Assembly: GCA_027924645.1 (NCBI GenBank)
Contig: BSBN01000334.1
Span: 5,580,001-5,644,000 of the forward strand
Direction: 5' to 3'
DNA: 64,000 nt
Source of the DNA: Cunninghamia lanceolata
Lineage: Eukaryota > Streptophyta > Pinopsida > Cupressales > Cupressaceae
Of this stretch, positions 33,758 to 45,986 are shown in pieces. The notes beneath the pieces were generated by a model, which was not told the origin of the DNA, made no database searches, and saw only the letters and a program-made list of their open reading frames with translations. Each line of letters starts with the position of its first letter. The stretch's first letter is position 1. Position numbers and translations under genes: made by a program.

Positions 33758-35902
33758 ATGCCTCCGAAAGGTAGTGGTACTGCAAGGGAATTGTAGGAGA
33801 TGAAGAAAAAACATGCCAGAGAGATGAGGAAGATGAAGGAGCTTGCTGAAGCACTTCAAGCCAGGCTTGTAGCCTTGGAGAAGAACAAAAAGAGGGAAGT
33901 GGACGACAGTGAATCAGAAGAAGATGAAGATGCTGTTGAAGAGTATGAAGAGGTAGCTGAAGATCTGGATGCTGAAGACCAGAGATTTGCAAAACTGTTA
34001 AAGGCAGTGCAGAGTGATAAACCTAAGGTAAAGGTTGATGTTTCCAGGTATAATGGAAGTTTGAACGAAGATGAGTTACTGGATTGGATTGCTACACTTG
34101 ATAATCACTTTGAATGTGAAGATGTTGCTAAGGATCAGAAGGTAAAGATTGCAAAGACCAAGTTAGGAGGTCATGCTTTGGTATGGTGGGATTATGTACA
34201 ATCCGAGAGAAGGAAACAAGGAAAGTCAAAGATCACTTCATGGGATAAAATGGTAGCAAGGATCAAAGGTAAATTCTTGCCCAAGGATTATGAAATTCAG
34301 ATGTTTAAGAAGCTGCAATTTTTAAGGCAGAAGGAAATGGATGTGAAGGCATATACTGAGGAGTTTTATAAGTTGAGTATGAGATCTGGTCATCATGAGA
34401 ATGAGGTAGAAAAGGTGGCTAGGTACTTGGCTGGTTTGAGATTGAACATACAGGATGAGTTAGTTTTAGCTAACCCTAAGAGTGTGGAGGATTGTTACCA
34501 AATGGCAATCAGGATTGAAGAAAAGATGAATAGGAGACAAGATAAGTCCATGAGAGGAAGAGGCAGCAATATGAGGGGAAGAGGATTAGCCCCTACAACA
34601 AGGCAAACTAATGAGGGTCAAGAAGACACTGGTAAAGGACAGGGACAGTCTGATTGCAGAGGTGGATGGAAAGGTAATAGAGGCAGATTTGGAAGTGGTA
34701 GAGGTTCTGCTACATTTTCAGGAAAGTGTTACACCTGTGGTGAGTTTGGTCATCCATTTTTCAAATGTCCAGAAAGCAAAGGTTCATCATCCAGAAATGA
34801 TAGAACGAATGACAAGAAAGTACAACTTGTGCAAGAAGAGAAAGTAGAGCAAAGTGTGCAAAGTTCAAACACTTATCAAGAAGATAGAGTTCCTAACGGT
34901 TATGGATATCCTGAGGAGGGAGAAGCATTGATGCTTAGGAGAATTAGTTTGCAGGCATCAAAGGATATGATGCAAAGAAGAGCTCTTTTCAAGACCACAT
35001 GCAAGAGCAAAGGTAAAGTATGTAAGGTTGTCATTGATACTGGTTCAACAGATAACATGGTATCTCAGGAAATGGTGGATAAACTGCATTTGGAAAGGAT
35101 TCCACACCAACACCCTTACAAGGCATCTTGGGTGAGTGATAGTCAATCACTTTTTGTCTATGAACAGGCATATGTTGATTTTCAGATTGGAGCATATCAG
35201 GATAGAGTTTTGTGTGACATTTTGCCCATGGAATGTTGTCACCTACTGTTGGGTAGACCATGGCAATTTGATAGAAGGGTACTGTATGATGGGTATGCTA
35301 ATACCTACACCATCAAGAAAGATGGGAAGACTATTATGTTGATGCCATTGCAGGAAGATGCTGCAGCACAGGGGGTAGCCAAAATCATTTTAGTGGGAAA
35401 GAAGGAATTTGTGCAGATGCCTATAGGAGCAGGCATAAAGGCAGTTGAGGACACTGCAGGGAAAGGAGTTGTTAAGGACAACAGGTTGAAGACAGTTTCA
35501 GTTGTGACTGACAGAGGTCAGCAGCAGGTTCAGAAATAGGTTTGCAAACAGCAACCAGTTGAGAGGAATGACAAGGATGTTGTCATAGTTGGGACTATTG
35601 TTTGTCCTATAAAGGTTGAAAGGAAGACAGATTTGAACATTGCAGAAGTTCAAGAGGCAGTTCAGACAGAGGTTCTGGTCAGACAACCTGACAAACACAA
35701 GGTATATGAGAGAAGGGCCTACATTGACAGGCATGAGGATTTACTTGCAAGACAGCAAGTTACAGTTCAGAAGTCTTGGAGCAGCCGAGAGCCAGCAGAG
35801 GACAAAGCTGGAACAGGTCAAGACACTGCAAAGGCAAAGTGTACAGGTGGAGGACTTCCACAACTAAACTCATGGGACATGAGTTCTTTTCTGTTGGGGA
35901 GT
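33758..35902 (+). pseudogene. F Gag-protease polyprotein (nearly intact)
   Basis: The natural start is MPPKGSGTAREL at 33758; a TAG at 33794 follows, then 579 open codons from 33800. Order: acidic/Lys-rich coiled-coil-like N-terminus; Ty3/gypsy Gag core (DELLDWIATLDNHFE, ALVWWDYVQSER, FLPKDYEIQMFKKLQFLRQ, VARYLAGLRLNIQDEL); Arg/Gly-rich stretch; zinc knuckle CYTCGEFGHPFFKC (34727-34768); retropepsin with VVIDTGSTDNMVS (DTG at 35035-35043) and CCHLLLGRPWQFDRR. After a TAG at 35537 the same frame stays open for about 120 codons to the polypurine run at the LTR. Only two stops block it, both possible CAG-to-TAG changes. It would form virus-like particles but has no polymerase, so reverse transcription would depend on another element. 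Confidence 0.88.
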
Positions 35903-35903
35903 A

Positions 35904-37450
35904 TGGTGCAGGAGCACCTACCTGACAGCTGGCCTCCATGAGGCAGTTAGTTTGTTATAGGTCTGGTTGATGTTTCCAAGAAGGTCTGATAAGACCAATG
36001 CATGTAATAAGGTCATGTTGACCATACTTTACTATTTTTAGATAGGTTGTTAGGATAGCTGTTATGCTGTATGTTCGGTTGGATCCTCCCAGCCGCTTGG
36101 AAGCTCCCAGCCGCTTCGAGTCGAGTTGGTAGTACTCGCGAGAATTCCTATTTATGCATTAGGATCGGTTGGTTTTATATATATTGAGGAGCTAGGTTGC
36201 ACAGAGTGAGACAGAGAGAGAGAGACAGAATATTGTATTTGCATCTTTTGAAATCAATAAAGAGATCCTGTTTGTGTCCATTCTCTGTTTTGAATTCCAT
36301 TGTGTAATCGAGTTGCTGTTCTGGTGGTTGCATGGATTCGCTGATCCATTCCACCGGTTGATTCGTCGAATCGGTGGAATGGCTATGTACAATAGTTTAG
36401 GATTTAGTTTGCATTTTCTATTTGTTCACATGTATGTTTGCAGGATCGCAGTCGAGATGTGCTGAGAACCCTAGCATGGGCATGTGCTAGGTCGTGCTGG
36501 TAGTTTGAGTCTGGAAAGTTGTCCAGGAAGCAGATCAGGTCACCTCAGGAGGTTCGGCGGATCGAAATTCGCTAAGGTTAGAAATTCGTCACAACGGCAT
36601 CATCAGGATATTTCTGTGTATATCCTGCAGTTACTTCGGGCGTCATCCGAGTAGATGGAGGTGAGCATGATACAGTTGTTTGCATAAGGTGAATGCATTT
36701 CGGGGTGATCATCACAAGGTGTTGCCGAGGAAGAGTATATCGGCATAAGTTAGTTGATCGGGTTGATAAAATCATCGCGGGCTGATAATGTTAAGTTTGG
36801 CCGACAGCAGGATATTGAAGGAACTGCATATGACGTCATCGTCATCAGGATAATCGTCATCAGGACATTCTGAAATATCACCTGATAAAGGTTTATCCTA
36901 CTGACCATAAGTGTTTTGGTATCGGCATAAGGCATTGAGAAGTTAAGTGGATCAGGAGGAGGATATTCGACAGAATATTCGTCATCAGTATAAAGTTGAG
37001 TATCATCATCAGGATGTTTCAATATGACCGGATAAGTCATATCCTGATGCTGCTTGTTTAAGTAGGTCGGAGATCAGGGTGACGTAAGCGTCTAAAGGAA
37101 AGGTGCATGAGAGTGTCGTCATCAAGATATATGGGAGGAACTGGATATTTTATATCCTGCTGATGAAGATGATGTCGAACATCATGATGCTGCAGATAGA
37201 GGTTGGCGGTAAGATGAACAGTGATCGTCAGGAGGATGATTGCGCTTGCCGAATATGATGAAGCTGCCGATAGTCGGATATGATGATGCTGCTGACAGGT
37301 GAAAGGTCGAAGGTTTGTCTGCAAGAGGATATCGGTCAGCAAGAGAAAATATGATGATGCTGACAATGTTAACAGAAAATATGATGATGATGATGGGTTG
37401 TAGACATACATGCTGTATGTCAAGGTTTTAGTGTGGATGCCTCTGCATCA
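35904..37450 (+). repeat. 3' LTR of F (1,547 bp)
   Basis: Nearly identical to the 5' LTR. Preceded by TGTTGGGGAGTA, a short polypurine run, and followed by the CTTTA target copy. Confidence 0.93.
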
Positions 37451-37455
37451 CTTTA

Positions 37456-40400
37456 GCTGCTCAAGTTGAAGAAAAGAATGATTGGGTTATTGACAGTGGA
37501 TGTTCTCACCACATGACTAGTGACAAGAACAAGTTCTTAGATTTGGAAAGGTATGAAGGAGGAATGGTAAAGTTTGGTGACAATTCTGCTGGCAGAATCA
37601 GAGGTAGGGGAACTATTTCTTTTGATGGAAAGAGCAAAACTGGTAATGTACTGTATGTTGAAGGATTGAAGCACAATATTCTCAGTGTTGGTCAATTGGT
37701 GGACAAAGGCTATGATCTCCAGTTCAAGAATGAAAGATGCAGGATCTTTGCAAGCTCCGGAACTGAAATTGCATCTGGTACTCAAACAAAAGGTAATATC
37801 TTCCATCTAGTTGGTTCTAATAAAAGTTGTCTGTTTGTTCAAGTTGATCAGAGTTGGTTATGGCATAGAAGGATGTGTCATGTGAATTTTGATAACATCA
37901 TCAAGATAAGAAATACTCAGGCTGTAAGAGATCTTCCTAAATTGGTGAAACCTACAAATAGTTTGTGGAAAGAATGTTAGCTAGCTAAATAGAGCAGAGT
38001 CTCTTTCAAAAGCAAGGATCAGTCCACTACCGGATTACTGGAATTAGTCCATACTGATCTATGTGGTCTGACAAGAATCAAGAGTATGCAAGGTGATAGA
38101 TATTTCATGTTACTAGTTGATGATCATTCTCGGATGATGTGGGTCACCTTCCTAAAGGAGAAATCAGAAGCCCTTGAGAAGTTCAAAATCTTCAAAGCCA
38201 TGGTAGAGAATCAAACTGGTTTGAAACTGAAATGTCTGAGGTCTGATAGAGTTGGAGAATTCACATCTGATGAATTCATAGACTTTTGTGAGAAGCATGG
38301 CATAAGGAGACAGTTGTCTACCCCTAGGACTCCACAGCAGAATGGAGTTATTGAGAGAAAGAACCGGACCATCTAGGAAGCATCCAGGACAATGATGATG
38401 GAAGCAAATGTTCCCCAGATGTTTTGGAGAGAAGCTGTCAGCATTGTAGTCTATACTCTCAATTGAGTTCAAATCAGAAGCAATACCGGTAAGACTCCTT
38501 ATGAACTTTGGTTTGGTATAACTCCTACTGTGAGGTATTTTAGAGTATTTGGAAGCAAATGTTACATTAAAAGAGATGAAGATCTAGGAAAGTTTGATGC
38601 TAGAAGTGATGAAGGAATTTTCTTGGGTTACTCCACTCAAAGCAAAGCATACCGATGTTACAATAAGAGATTGAGAAAGTTGATAGAAAGTACAAATGTG
38701 AAAGTTGATGAAGGAATTGAGAAGCCCTCAAGGTTTTATGAATATGATGAAGATGATCAGAATGATTCTCTAGTGCAAGGAGCTCAATCCTCCTCTGAAA
38801 TTCAGATACAGACTGATCTAGTAAATCAGGAAGAAGAGGTTTGTCTGAATGAGCCTGATCAAGAAATAGTAGTGCAAGAAACTCCCAAAGTTCCAAGGTA
38901 TGTAACTCTAAATCAATCTGAAGATCAGATCATAGGTGACAAAAGCAAAGGGGTACAAACAAGGAGAAGAATTGCTCAAGATTCAAATGAATGTTGTCTG
39001 ATTTCAAAGATTGAACCTAAGACAATTAATGAAGCTTGTAATGATGAAAACTGGACCAAAGCAATGGAGGATGAGTTGATGCAAATTGAGAAAAATCATA
39101 CTTGGGATCTTGTTCCCAGACCTAGAAACAAGAATGTGATTGGAACCAAATGGGTCTTCCAGAATAAACCAAATGAAGTTGGTGAAGTAATCAGAAACAA
39201 AGCTAGATTGGTCTGCAAAGGCTACTCTCAAATAGAAGGAATTGATTTTGAAGAAACCTTTGCTCCGGTGGCAAGAATTGAAGTAGTCAGATTATTTCTT
39301 GCATTTGCTACCTTCAAAGACTTCAAGGTATATTAGATGGATGTCAAGTCTGCCTTCCTAAATGGTGATCTAGAAGAAGAAGTTTACATTGAACAACCGG
39401 ATGGATTTCAATTGTCTGATAATGATGATATGGTCTACAAGTTGAAGAAAACATTGTATGGATTGAAGCAAGCCCCAAGAACATGGTATGAAAGGTTGGA
39501 TAAGCATCTTATGTAGATTAGTTTCAACAAAGGTACTACTGATAGTAATCTATATTTCCAAATAGATAAGGAAAACATCTTGATTGTTGAAGTATTTGTT
39601 GATGATATCATCTTTGGAGGAAAAGATAGTATGTGTAAAACTTTTGTAAATCAGATGAAAAGTGAGTTTGAGATGTCTATGCTTGGTGAAATGAATTTCT
39701 TCTTGGGTCTACAAATTACTCAAACAAAGAAAGGGATCTTCATTTCTCAGATCAAATATGTGAAAGAATTGTTGAAGAAATTTGGGATGGAAGATTCAAA
39801 GCCAATGAATACTCCCATGGCAACTGGATGCAAGTTGACCAAAGATGATGACTCTCCTAAGGCAGATCAGACAAAGTATAGATCAATGATTGGTGGATTG
39901 TTGTATCTCACTCAAACTAGACCATATATTATGCAAGCTATTGGTCTTGTGGCAAGATTCCAAGCTGATCCTAGAGAATCTCATGTTATGGCAATCAAGA
40001 GGATTTTTAGATATCTAAAGGGGACAGTTGAGTATGGTCTATGGTACCTTAGAGATCATGATTTCTATCTTCATGCATATACAAATGCAGATTGGGCAGG
40101 AGATGTGGATGACCAGAAGAGTACAAGTGGAGGAGCATTCTTTTTGGGAAAAAGGTTGGTTTCTTGGCTAAGCAAGAAACAAGATGCAATATCTCTGTCT
40201 ACAACTGAAGCAGAATACATTGCAACAGCAAGTAGTTGTACTCAAATCTTATGAATGAAGTAGATGTTAAGAGACATTAAAGTAGAATATGAGGAGCCTA
40301 TCACAATTTTCTGTGATAATTCAAGTGCAATTAATATTTCTAAGAATCCGGTGTTGTATTCTAAGACCAAGCACATATCTATCAAGTTTCACTTTCTGAG

Positions 40401-40548
40401 AGAACAAGTGAACAAGGATGAAGTCAGATTGGAGTATGTACCCTCCAAAGATTAGATTGCAGATATCTCTACTAAACCTCTTCCCAAGGACTCTTTTGAG
40501 TATCTCAGGGAGAAGTTAGGGGTCATGGCCCCTCTGAAGATGAACTAG
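37456..40548 (+). pseudogene. Copia H: protease, integrase, RT, RNase H
   Basis: One frame throughout. Protease NDWVIDSGCSHHMTSDK; GAG-pre-integrase LWHRRMCHVNFDNI; integrase with LLVDDHSRMMWV, CLRSDRVGEF and STPRTPQQNGVIERKNR (D, D, E present); RT with [43 protein letters not shown] and [10 protein letters not shown]; RNase H with YTNADWAGDVDDQKSTSG, STTEAEYIATAS and IFCDNSSAINISKN; end at KLGVMAPLKMN. Stops at 37978, 37990, 38374, 38464, 39334, 39514, 40252, 40261 and 40453 prevent translation. No frameshift was found. With gag the frame is 1,387 codons. Confidence 0.93.
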
Positions 40549-40625
40549 GATGCACTGATGTGCATCAGTCCAGTGGATATCACAGTCATATCTTGTGATC
40601 TGGATTGATGATGGGGAGCTACTAC

Positions 40626-40871
40626 TAAGGGGGAGTAGCTGGTATGATTCTGATGTGTTCGAATTGCAAGTATGAGCCCTTTGCCATTGATGTCAAAGGG
40701 GGAGAGAAGACATGTGAAAAACAAGTGGTTGATGATCAAAGGGGGAGCAATAAAGGAAGAGAAGACATGTGAAGAGTTGTTGTTAATAGGGGGAGCTGTG
40801 ACAGAAAGGAGAAGTTCTTGTCTTGATGGTTTTTCACATCATATGTTGCCATCAATGACAAAGGGGGAGAT
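40626..40871 (+). promoter_or_regulatory. Reiterated polypurine tracts of H
   Basis: AAGGGGGAG-type runs lie at about 40627, 40695, 40738, 40787 and 40860, the last touching the 3' LTR. Several follow an ATTGATGTC or ATCAATGAC phrase. Repeated tracts before the 3' LTR are known from Sirevirus-type copia elements. Confidence 0.7.
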
Positions 40872-42160
40872 TGTTGCAAGTATGAGGTGAACAAGTGTTG
40901 TCATTGATGTCAACATACTCATATTGCATTGACAAGAAGGATTGGATGAGCTGTGTGCTGAGGATATTGAGAAAATTAGTCTCAATCAGGAACAGTGAAG
41001 AACAGTGATGAGAAGAAGGCAAAAGTACTCAACAGGTTGCGATTCAGAGGATGCGGATTAAAGGGTTTGTAGATATGAGTCTTGAGATGATCCAGTTAAT
41101 ATTTTAGAGGTCCGCATGAAGATGTGAAGTTGTGATTGATCAAGTAGAACCAGTTCCGGGAGATGCTCTGGAGTGACAGAGTGTTACAAAAAGGTCCGGT
41201 GAGATCCAGAAGTACCTTGTCCTATTCTGCAGATTAGACAGAGTGTTTGGGATGTCCTTGTGATGTGTCATCTAGATTGGTATGTGGTTTGGAGCTCTGG
41301 AAGCACCTCTTACAATATGACAGTAGTGATAGACTATGTTCTTGAAGTTCCAGATGAGGAAGAGAAAAGATTCCAGTGAGCAGAGGAAGTGCAGATGTAC
41401 CTGGTCATTCAGGCAAGCCTATGAAGATTCTTGGATCATATTGAGGTTGTGTTGTTGGTCTGCATTGGTGGTAGAGCCCAGAATTAAAGATATTCTTCCG
41501 GATGAAGTTCTTGTTCAGACTAGCCAACCAGATGAGTTGTTCATTGTGTGAATGTTCTTGTGGTGGCTGACCGGATGTGTTATTCATCTTGCGAATGTTC
41601 TTATGGTTGATTGCCGACTTAGATGATTGTTCCTAAGTCGATGTCTCATATAAATAAAGGTTTGTGAGTTCATTTTGAAGTGTGTCATGGAGCGGATGAG
41701 TGTGGTATAGCGAAAGAGTGAAAGGCAGAGTAGAAGTGTTTCAGGCTTAAATGGAACTGATCCAGACATGGTGAAGATGTCATTCTCCAGTTTAAGGTTG
41801 TGTTACTTATGATCTTGTAGACAGTGTATCTCTTATAGGTAGTGTGCCTCTTTGTGAGCAGTGTGCTCGGGCAGTGAGCCCTAATTGGCATGTGCCATTC
41901 ATTTTTCTTATTCTTCTAATAGAGAATAATCCTTGGCTTAATCACCCCGTGGTTTTTCCCTTAACCAAGTTTTCCACGTCAAAAATCTTGGTGTCTAATG
42001 TGTTGATGTTTATCTACTTCGGTGTTTATTCTTTCTACTTTCATGAATGGTTAATTGATATGCTATTAACTAACAAGAAGAAACAAGTGTTTGAAGTAGA
42101 AGCAAGGTTTTTGTACAACTGATTCACCCCCCCTCTCAGTTGTGTGCCTTAGATCTAACA
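40872..42160 (+). repeat. 3' LTR of copia H
   Basis: Same length as the 5' LTR (1,289 bp). TATAAATA at 41649-41656. Ends TTAGATCTAACA before AATAT. Confidence 0.93.
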
Positions 42161-43165
42161 AATATAACATCTATCAATTGAGAGGAACTAATGATTATTG
42201 TTTATTAACTTAGGCAGATGAAAGTTGGTTGTGGCATAGAATGATGTGTCATATAAACTTTGATAGTCTGGGGAACATAAGTTTAGGTTAGGCTGTGAGA
42301 GATTTACAAAAACTTGTGAAACCCTCCAACTCAATTTGTAAGGAACATTAGTTGGGAAAGTAGACAAGGACAAGTTTCAAGAGTAAAGAATAATTTTGTG
42401 ACAATTTGTTGGATCTAGTGCATACATATCTCTATGGTCTTACAAGGGTGAGAAGTCTACAAGGTGACATGTACTTCATGTTACTTATTGATGATTATTC
42501 TAGAATGACTTGGGTAACTTTTATAAGAGAGAAATTAGAAACCCTAGAGAACTTCAATTCTTTCAAGGCAATGGTTCAGAATCAAATAGAGTTGAAGATC
42601 AAATGTTTGAGGTCTGATAGAGGAGGTGAGTTCACATCAACTGAATTCAACATTTTCTATGAAGAACATGGGATAAAGAGGCAACTGTCTACATCTAGGA
42701 CTCATTAGCAGAATGGAGTTGTGGAAAGGAAGAACAAGATAGTTTAAGATGTTGGTAGGACAATGATGAAGGAAGAAGGTTTGCTGGAAGTCTTGGAAAG
42801 AAGCTATTCACACTACTGTCTACATCCAAAATAGAATTCAAGTGGAAGGTAATAGTACTAAAACTCCCTATGAATTGTGGTATGGAAGAATTCCCACAGT
42901 AAAATATTTCAAAGTCTTTGGAAGCAAATGTTATATTAGGAGAGATGAAGATCTAGGAAAGTTTGATGCAAGATGCAATGAAGTAATCTTCCTTGGATAC
43001 TCTATCAAGAGTAAGGCTTACCTGTGCTACAACAAAAGGCCCAAAAAGATTGTTGAGAGTGCAAATGTGAAGATAGATGAAGGAAATGAAAGAATATCAG
43101 ACATGAGTTGTTATGAACCAGATGAACCTATGACTATAGTAATTGAACAGAAAGATAAGTAAGTA
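42161..43165 (+). pseudogene. Copia B: GAG-pre-integrase and integrase
   Basis: NIYQLRGTNDY continues the frame broken by H at 29651. It is followed by LWHRMMCHINFDSL, the integrase core MLLIDDYSRMTWV, CLRSDRGGEFTSTEF and NGVVERKNKIV, then TPYELWYGRIPTVKYFKVFGSK and LGYSIKSKAYLCYNK. A TAG stands where H has the first CAG of PQQNG. There is a frameshift near 42790. Confidence 0.87.
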
Positions 43166-43199
43166 GACAGTTAGGATGAAGAAGAGGCTCTGGAAAGTG

Positions 43200-44856
43200 T
43201 TGTCAAGACTCCCAGGTATGTAAGGATTAATCATTCTCAAGATCATAGTATAAGTGACAATAATAAATGTGTGCTAACAAGAAGAAGAGTTGTAGAGGAA
43301 CATGTCAATTACTATTTGCTTTCAAAGATTGAACCAAAAACTATGAATGAAGCATGCAATGATGAAAATTGGGTAAAGGCAATGGAGAAAGAACTATTGC
43401 AGATAGAGAAGAATGAAACTTTCGAATTAGTTCCTAGTCCTGCTGACAAAAATGTTATTGAAACTAAAAGGTTCTCTAGTTACAAGATGAATGAAAATAA
43501 AGAAGTTGTGAGGAATAAAGCAAGACTTGTATGCAAAGGATATTCTCAAATTGAAGGGATAGATTTTGAATAAACCTTTGCCCCAGTAGCTTAGATTGAA
43601 GCAATCAGAATGTTTCTGGCATTTACAGCTCACAAAGATTTTAAGGTATATCAGATAGATTTGAAATCTACCTTTTTGAATGGTGAATTAGAACAGGAAG
43701 TATACATTGAGCAACCAGAGGGATTCCAATTGTCAAATCAAGGTGATATGGTATGCAGGTTGAAGAAAGAATTGTATGGACTCAAACAAGCTCCTAGAGC
43801 CTAGTATGCAAGGTTAGATAGGTATTTATTGCAATTGAGATTTAGTAAAGGTATTACAGATGGCAATTTATACTTCAAAATAAATGAAGATCAGATCTAG
43901 ATTGTTGAGGTCTTTGTTGATGATAGTATCTTTGTTGGAAATGAAGGTACGTGTATAAGGTTTGCTGATGAGATGAAAAGTGAATTTGAAATTTCCATGT
44001 TTGGTGAAATGAATTTATTTTTGGGTCTGCAAATTAATCAATTAGATAAAGGAATCATCATATCTCAGTCTAAGTATGTGAAAGAGTTGTTGAAGAAGTT
44101 TGGGATGGAGGACTCTAAATTGGTATGTACTCCCATGTTAACTGGTTGCAAGTTGAAAAAAACTGATCAATCACGTAAGGCTAATCAGAAAAAATATAGA
44201 TCCATGATTGGAGGATTACTTTATCTAAAACAAACTAGACCTGATATTATGCATGCACTTTAGCTTATTACAAGGTTTCAAGTTAATCCAAGAGAATCAC
44301 ATGTGATGGCAGTGAAAAGAATCCTGAGGTATTTGAAAGGTACTCCAGATTATGGCTTATGGTATCCAAAGGACAATGATTTCACTCTCAGTGCTTATGC
44401 AAATGCAGATTGGGCTGGAGATGTTGATGATAGAAAGAGTACAAGTGGAGACACCTTCTTGGGTAATAGATTAGTCTCATGGCTGAGAAAGAAACAAGAT
44501 TCAATATCTTTGTCAACTGCAGAAGCAGAGTTTATTGCAGCATTGTTGCACTCAAGTATTATGGATGAAGCAGACTTTGAAGGATATAAGAGTTGTGTAT
44601 GAAGATCCAATTGCAATCTTTTGTGACAATATAAGTGCCATAAACATTTTAAAGAATCTAGTGATGTACTCAAGAAAAAAAACATATCAATAAGGTATAA
44701 CTTTTTGAGAGAGAAGCTGATAGAAAATGAAAAAACTTGGAATATGTGTCCACTAAGGATCAGATTGCAAACATTTTCTCTAAGCCTCTATCTAAACATA
44801 CATTTAAGTATCTAAAAGAAAATATAGGGGTAATTACCCCTCTAGTCTTGAACTAA
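43200..44856 (+). pseudogene. Copia B: reverse transcriptase and RNase H
   Basis: RT motifs [71 protein letters not shown] and the active site VFVDDSIFVGNE. RNase H with YANADWAGDVDDRKSTSG, LSTAEAEFIAA and IFCDNISAINILKN. Ends at IGVITPLVLN. Several stops and at least two frameshifts. Confidence 0.88.
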
Positions 44857-45016
44857 GATGCATAGGAATGCATCAATCCAGTGGAGCTCAAAGTGTCATT
44901 CCTTGACCTGGATTGATGTTCTGAAGGCTACCTCTCAGGGGTAGTAGCTAAATGTTTCTGGTAAAGTAAATGAATTAGAGCAACAACATGCAAGTATGTT
45001 CCCTTTTCTATTGATG

Positions 45017-45144
45017 TTAAAAGGGGAGAGAAATCATGTTAAAAACTCATGGGGAGAAAGAATACAGAAAGGCAGAAAATCTTGTCTTGATGGTCTTTTC
45101 CGTTTTTCAAATCATATGTTGCCATCAATGACAAAGGGGGAGGT
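45017..45144 (+). promoter_or_regulatory. Polypurine tracts of B
   Basis: AAAAGGGGAGAG near 45018 and AAAGGGGGAGGT at 45133-45144, the latter touching the 3' LTR. Confidence 0.65.
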
Positions 45145-45986
45145 TGTTGCAAGTATATGCCTAATTAGTGTTGTCATTGATGTCAACATACCCGTGTTGT
45201 CATTGGTGTAAACTATGCTCTTACTTTGTCGAGGATATTGAGAAAATTAGCCCCTCTGGTGATAACAATATGTTGTTGTAGAAACAATGCATTACATGCA
45301 GAAGAACAGTCCATAAGAATGCTCTGCATTTCTTGTAGAATAAATATCTTTACCTGTAGATTGAAATTTACTTAGAAGCCTATCTAAAGATGTTATATTC
45401 TAAGTTTGAGCCTCGGGTATGAAGAATTGAGTGAGTTATGTTCACCAAATTGAAGACAACAATTTTTGTCTGTTTGGTGGTGACAGGGAGAAGGTGTTTC
45501 ACTCCGCATTTCTCTGCATTGAAGTATTTTGGTCTGTGGTTCTGGAAGTAAGTCTGTGATGATGGTAAATACCTTCAAGTGTAATGTTTCATGATTTTGT
45601 GGTCTACAAGCTATCTTTTACTCATGATAGTGGCTAACAGTGTTGTTCTTGTGCTCCCGTTTGAAGAATCTTATTGATTAAGATGTTAGGGATCGTGTGA
45701 TTGTTCTTGGTGGTTACAATGTACTTGTGGATGTCTCCTCATCATGTTCATACATTTGGATTGGTCTACAAGGTGGAAGTCAGATTGTGCGTGAAGCATG
45801 TTCTTGAGAATACTTATGTTAACATCATCCTTGGCCGACTTGGTTGAATTCATCATCTATGGAGATGTACCGAAGATTGTGATAGCATGTTGTAGCATGG
45901 AAGATTGCATTTAAGTCCCAACTAAGGTGTGGTATGATCCACATACATTCTTATATCTTTTTGTTAGCTAAATTTTTATTAGGACC
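45145..45986 (+). repeat. 3' LTR of B, upstream piece
   Basis: TGTTGCAAGTATATGCC onward, matching 25209 onward. It ends at TTATTAGGACC, where gypsy C enters, and continues at 59291. Confidence 0.87.

Larger units (their letters stand above)
32066..37450 (+). mobile_element. Gag-protease-only LTR element F, nested in H
   Basis: LTRs 32066-33610 and 35904-37450, perfect CTTTA duplications (32061-32065 and 37451-37455), primer site, one Gag-protease frame, then a short purine run and the 3' LTR. Only 2.3 kb of interior exists, with no RT, RNase H or integrase. The LTRs differ at about 2% of sites by eye, almost only transitions, so F is a fairly young insertion, and its nested position makes it later than H. 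LTR starts match those of E1 and E2. It resembles the non-autonomous TR-GAG class but also encodes a protease. Confidence 0.93.
29652..42160 (+). mobile_element. Ty1/copia element H, nested in B, host of F
   Basis: Two LTRs of 1,289 bp each (29652-30940 and 40872-42160) with perfect AATAT duplications (29647-29651 and 42161-42165). Without F it is about 7.1 kb. All copia domains are present in one reading frame, broken only by single-base stop codons. LTRs start TGTTGCAAGTATGAGGTG, related to but distinct from B and D. Confidence 0.95.

Noticed and set aside
32066..37450. Considered as a plant pararetrovirus or env-carrying retrovirus
   Set aside because: Typical LTRs and 5-bp duplication, no movement protein, RT or envelope-like frame.
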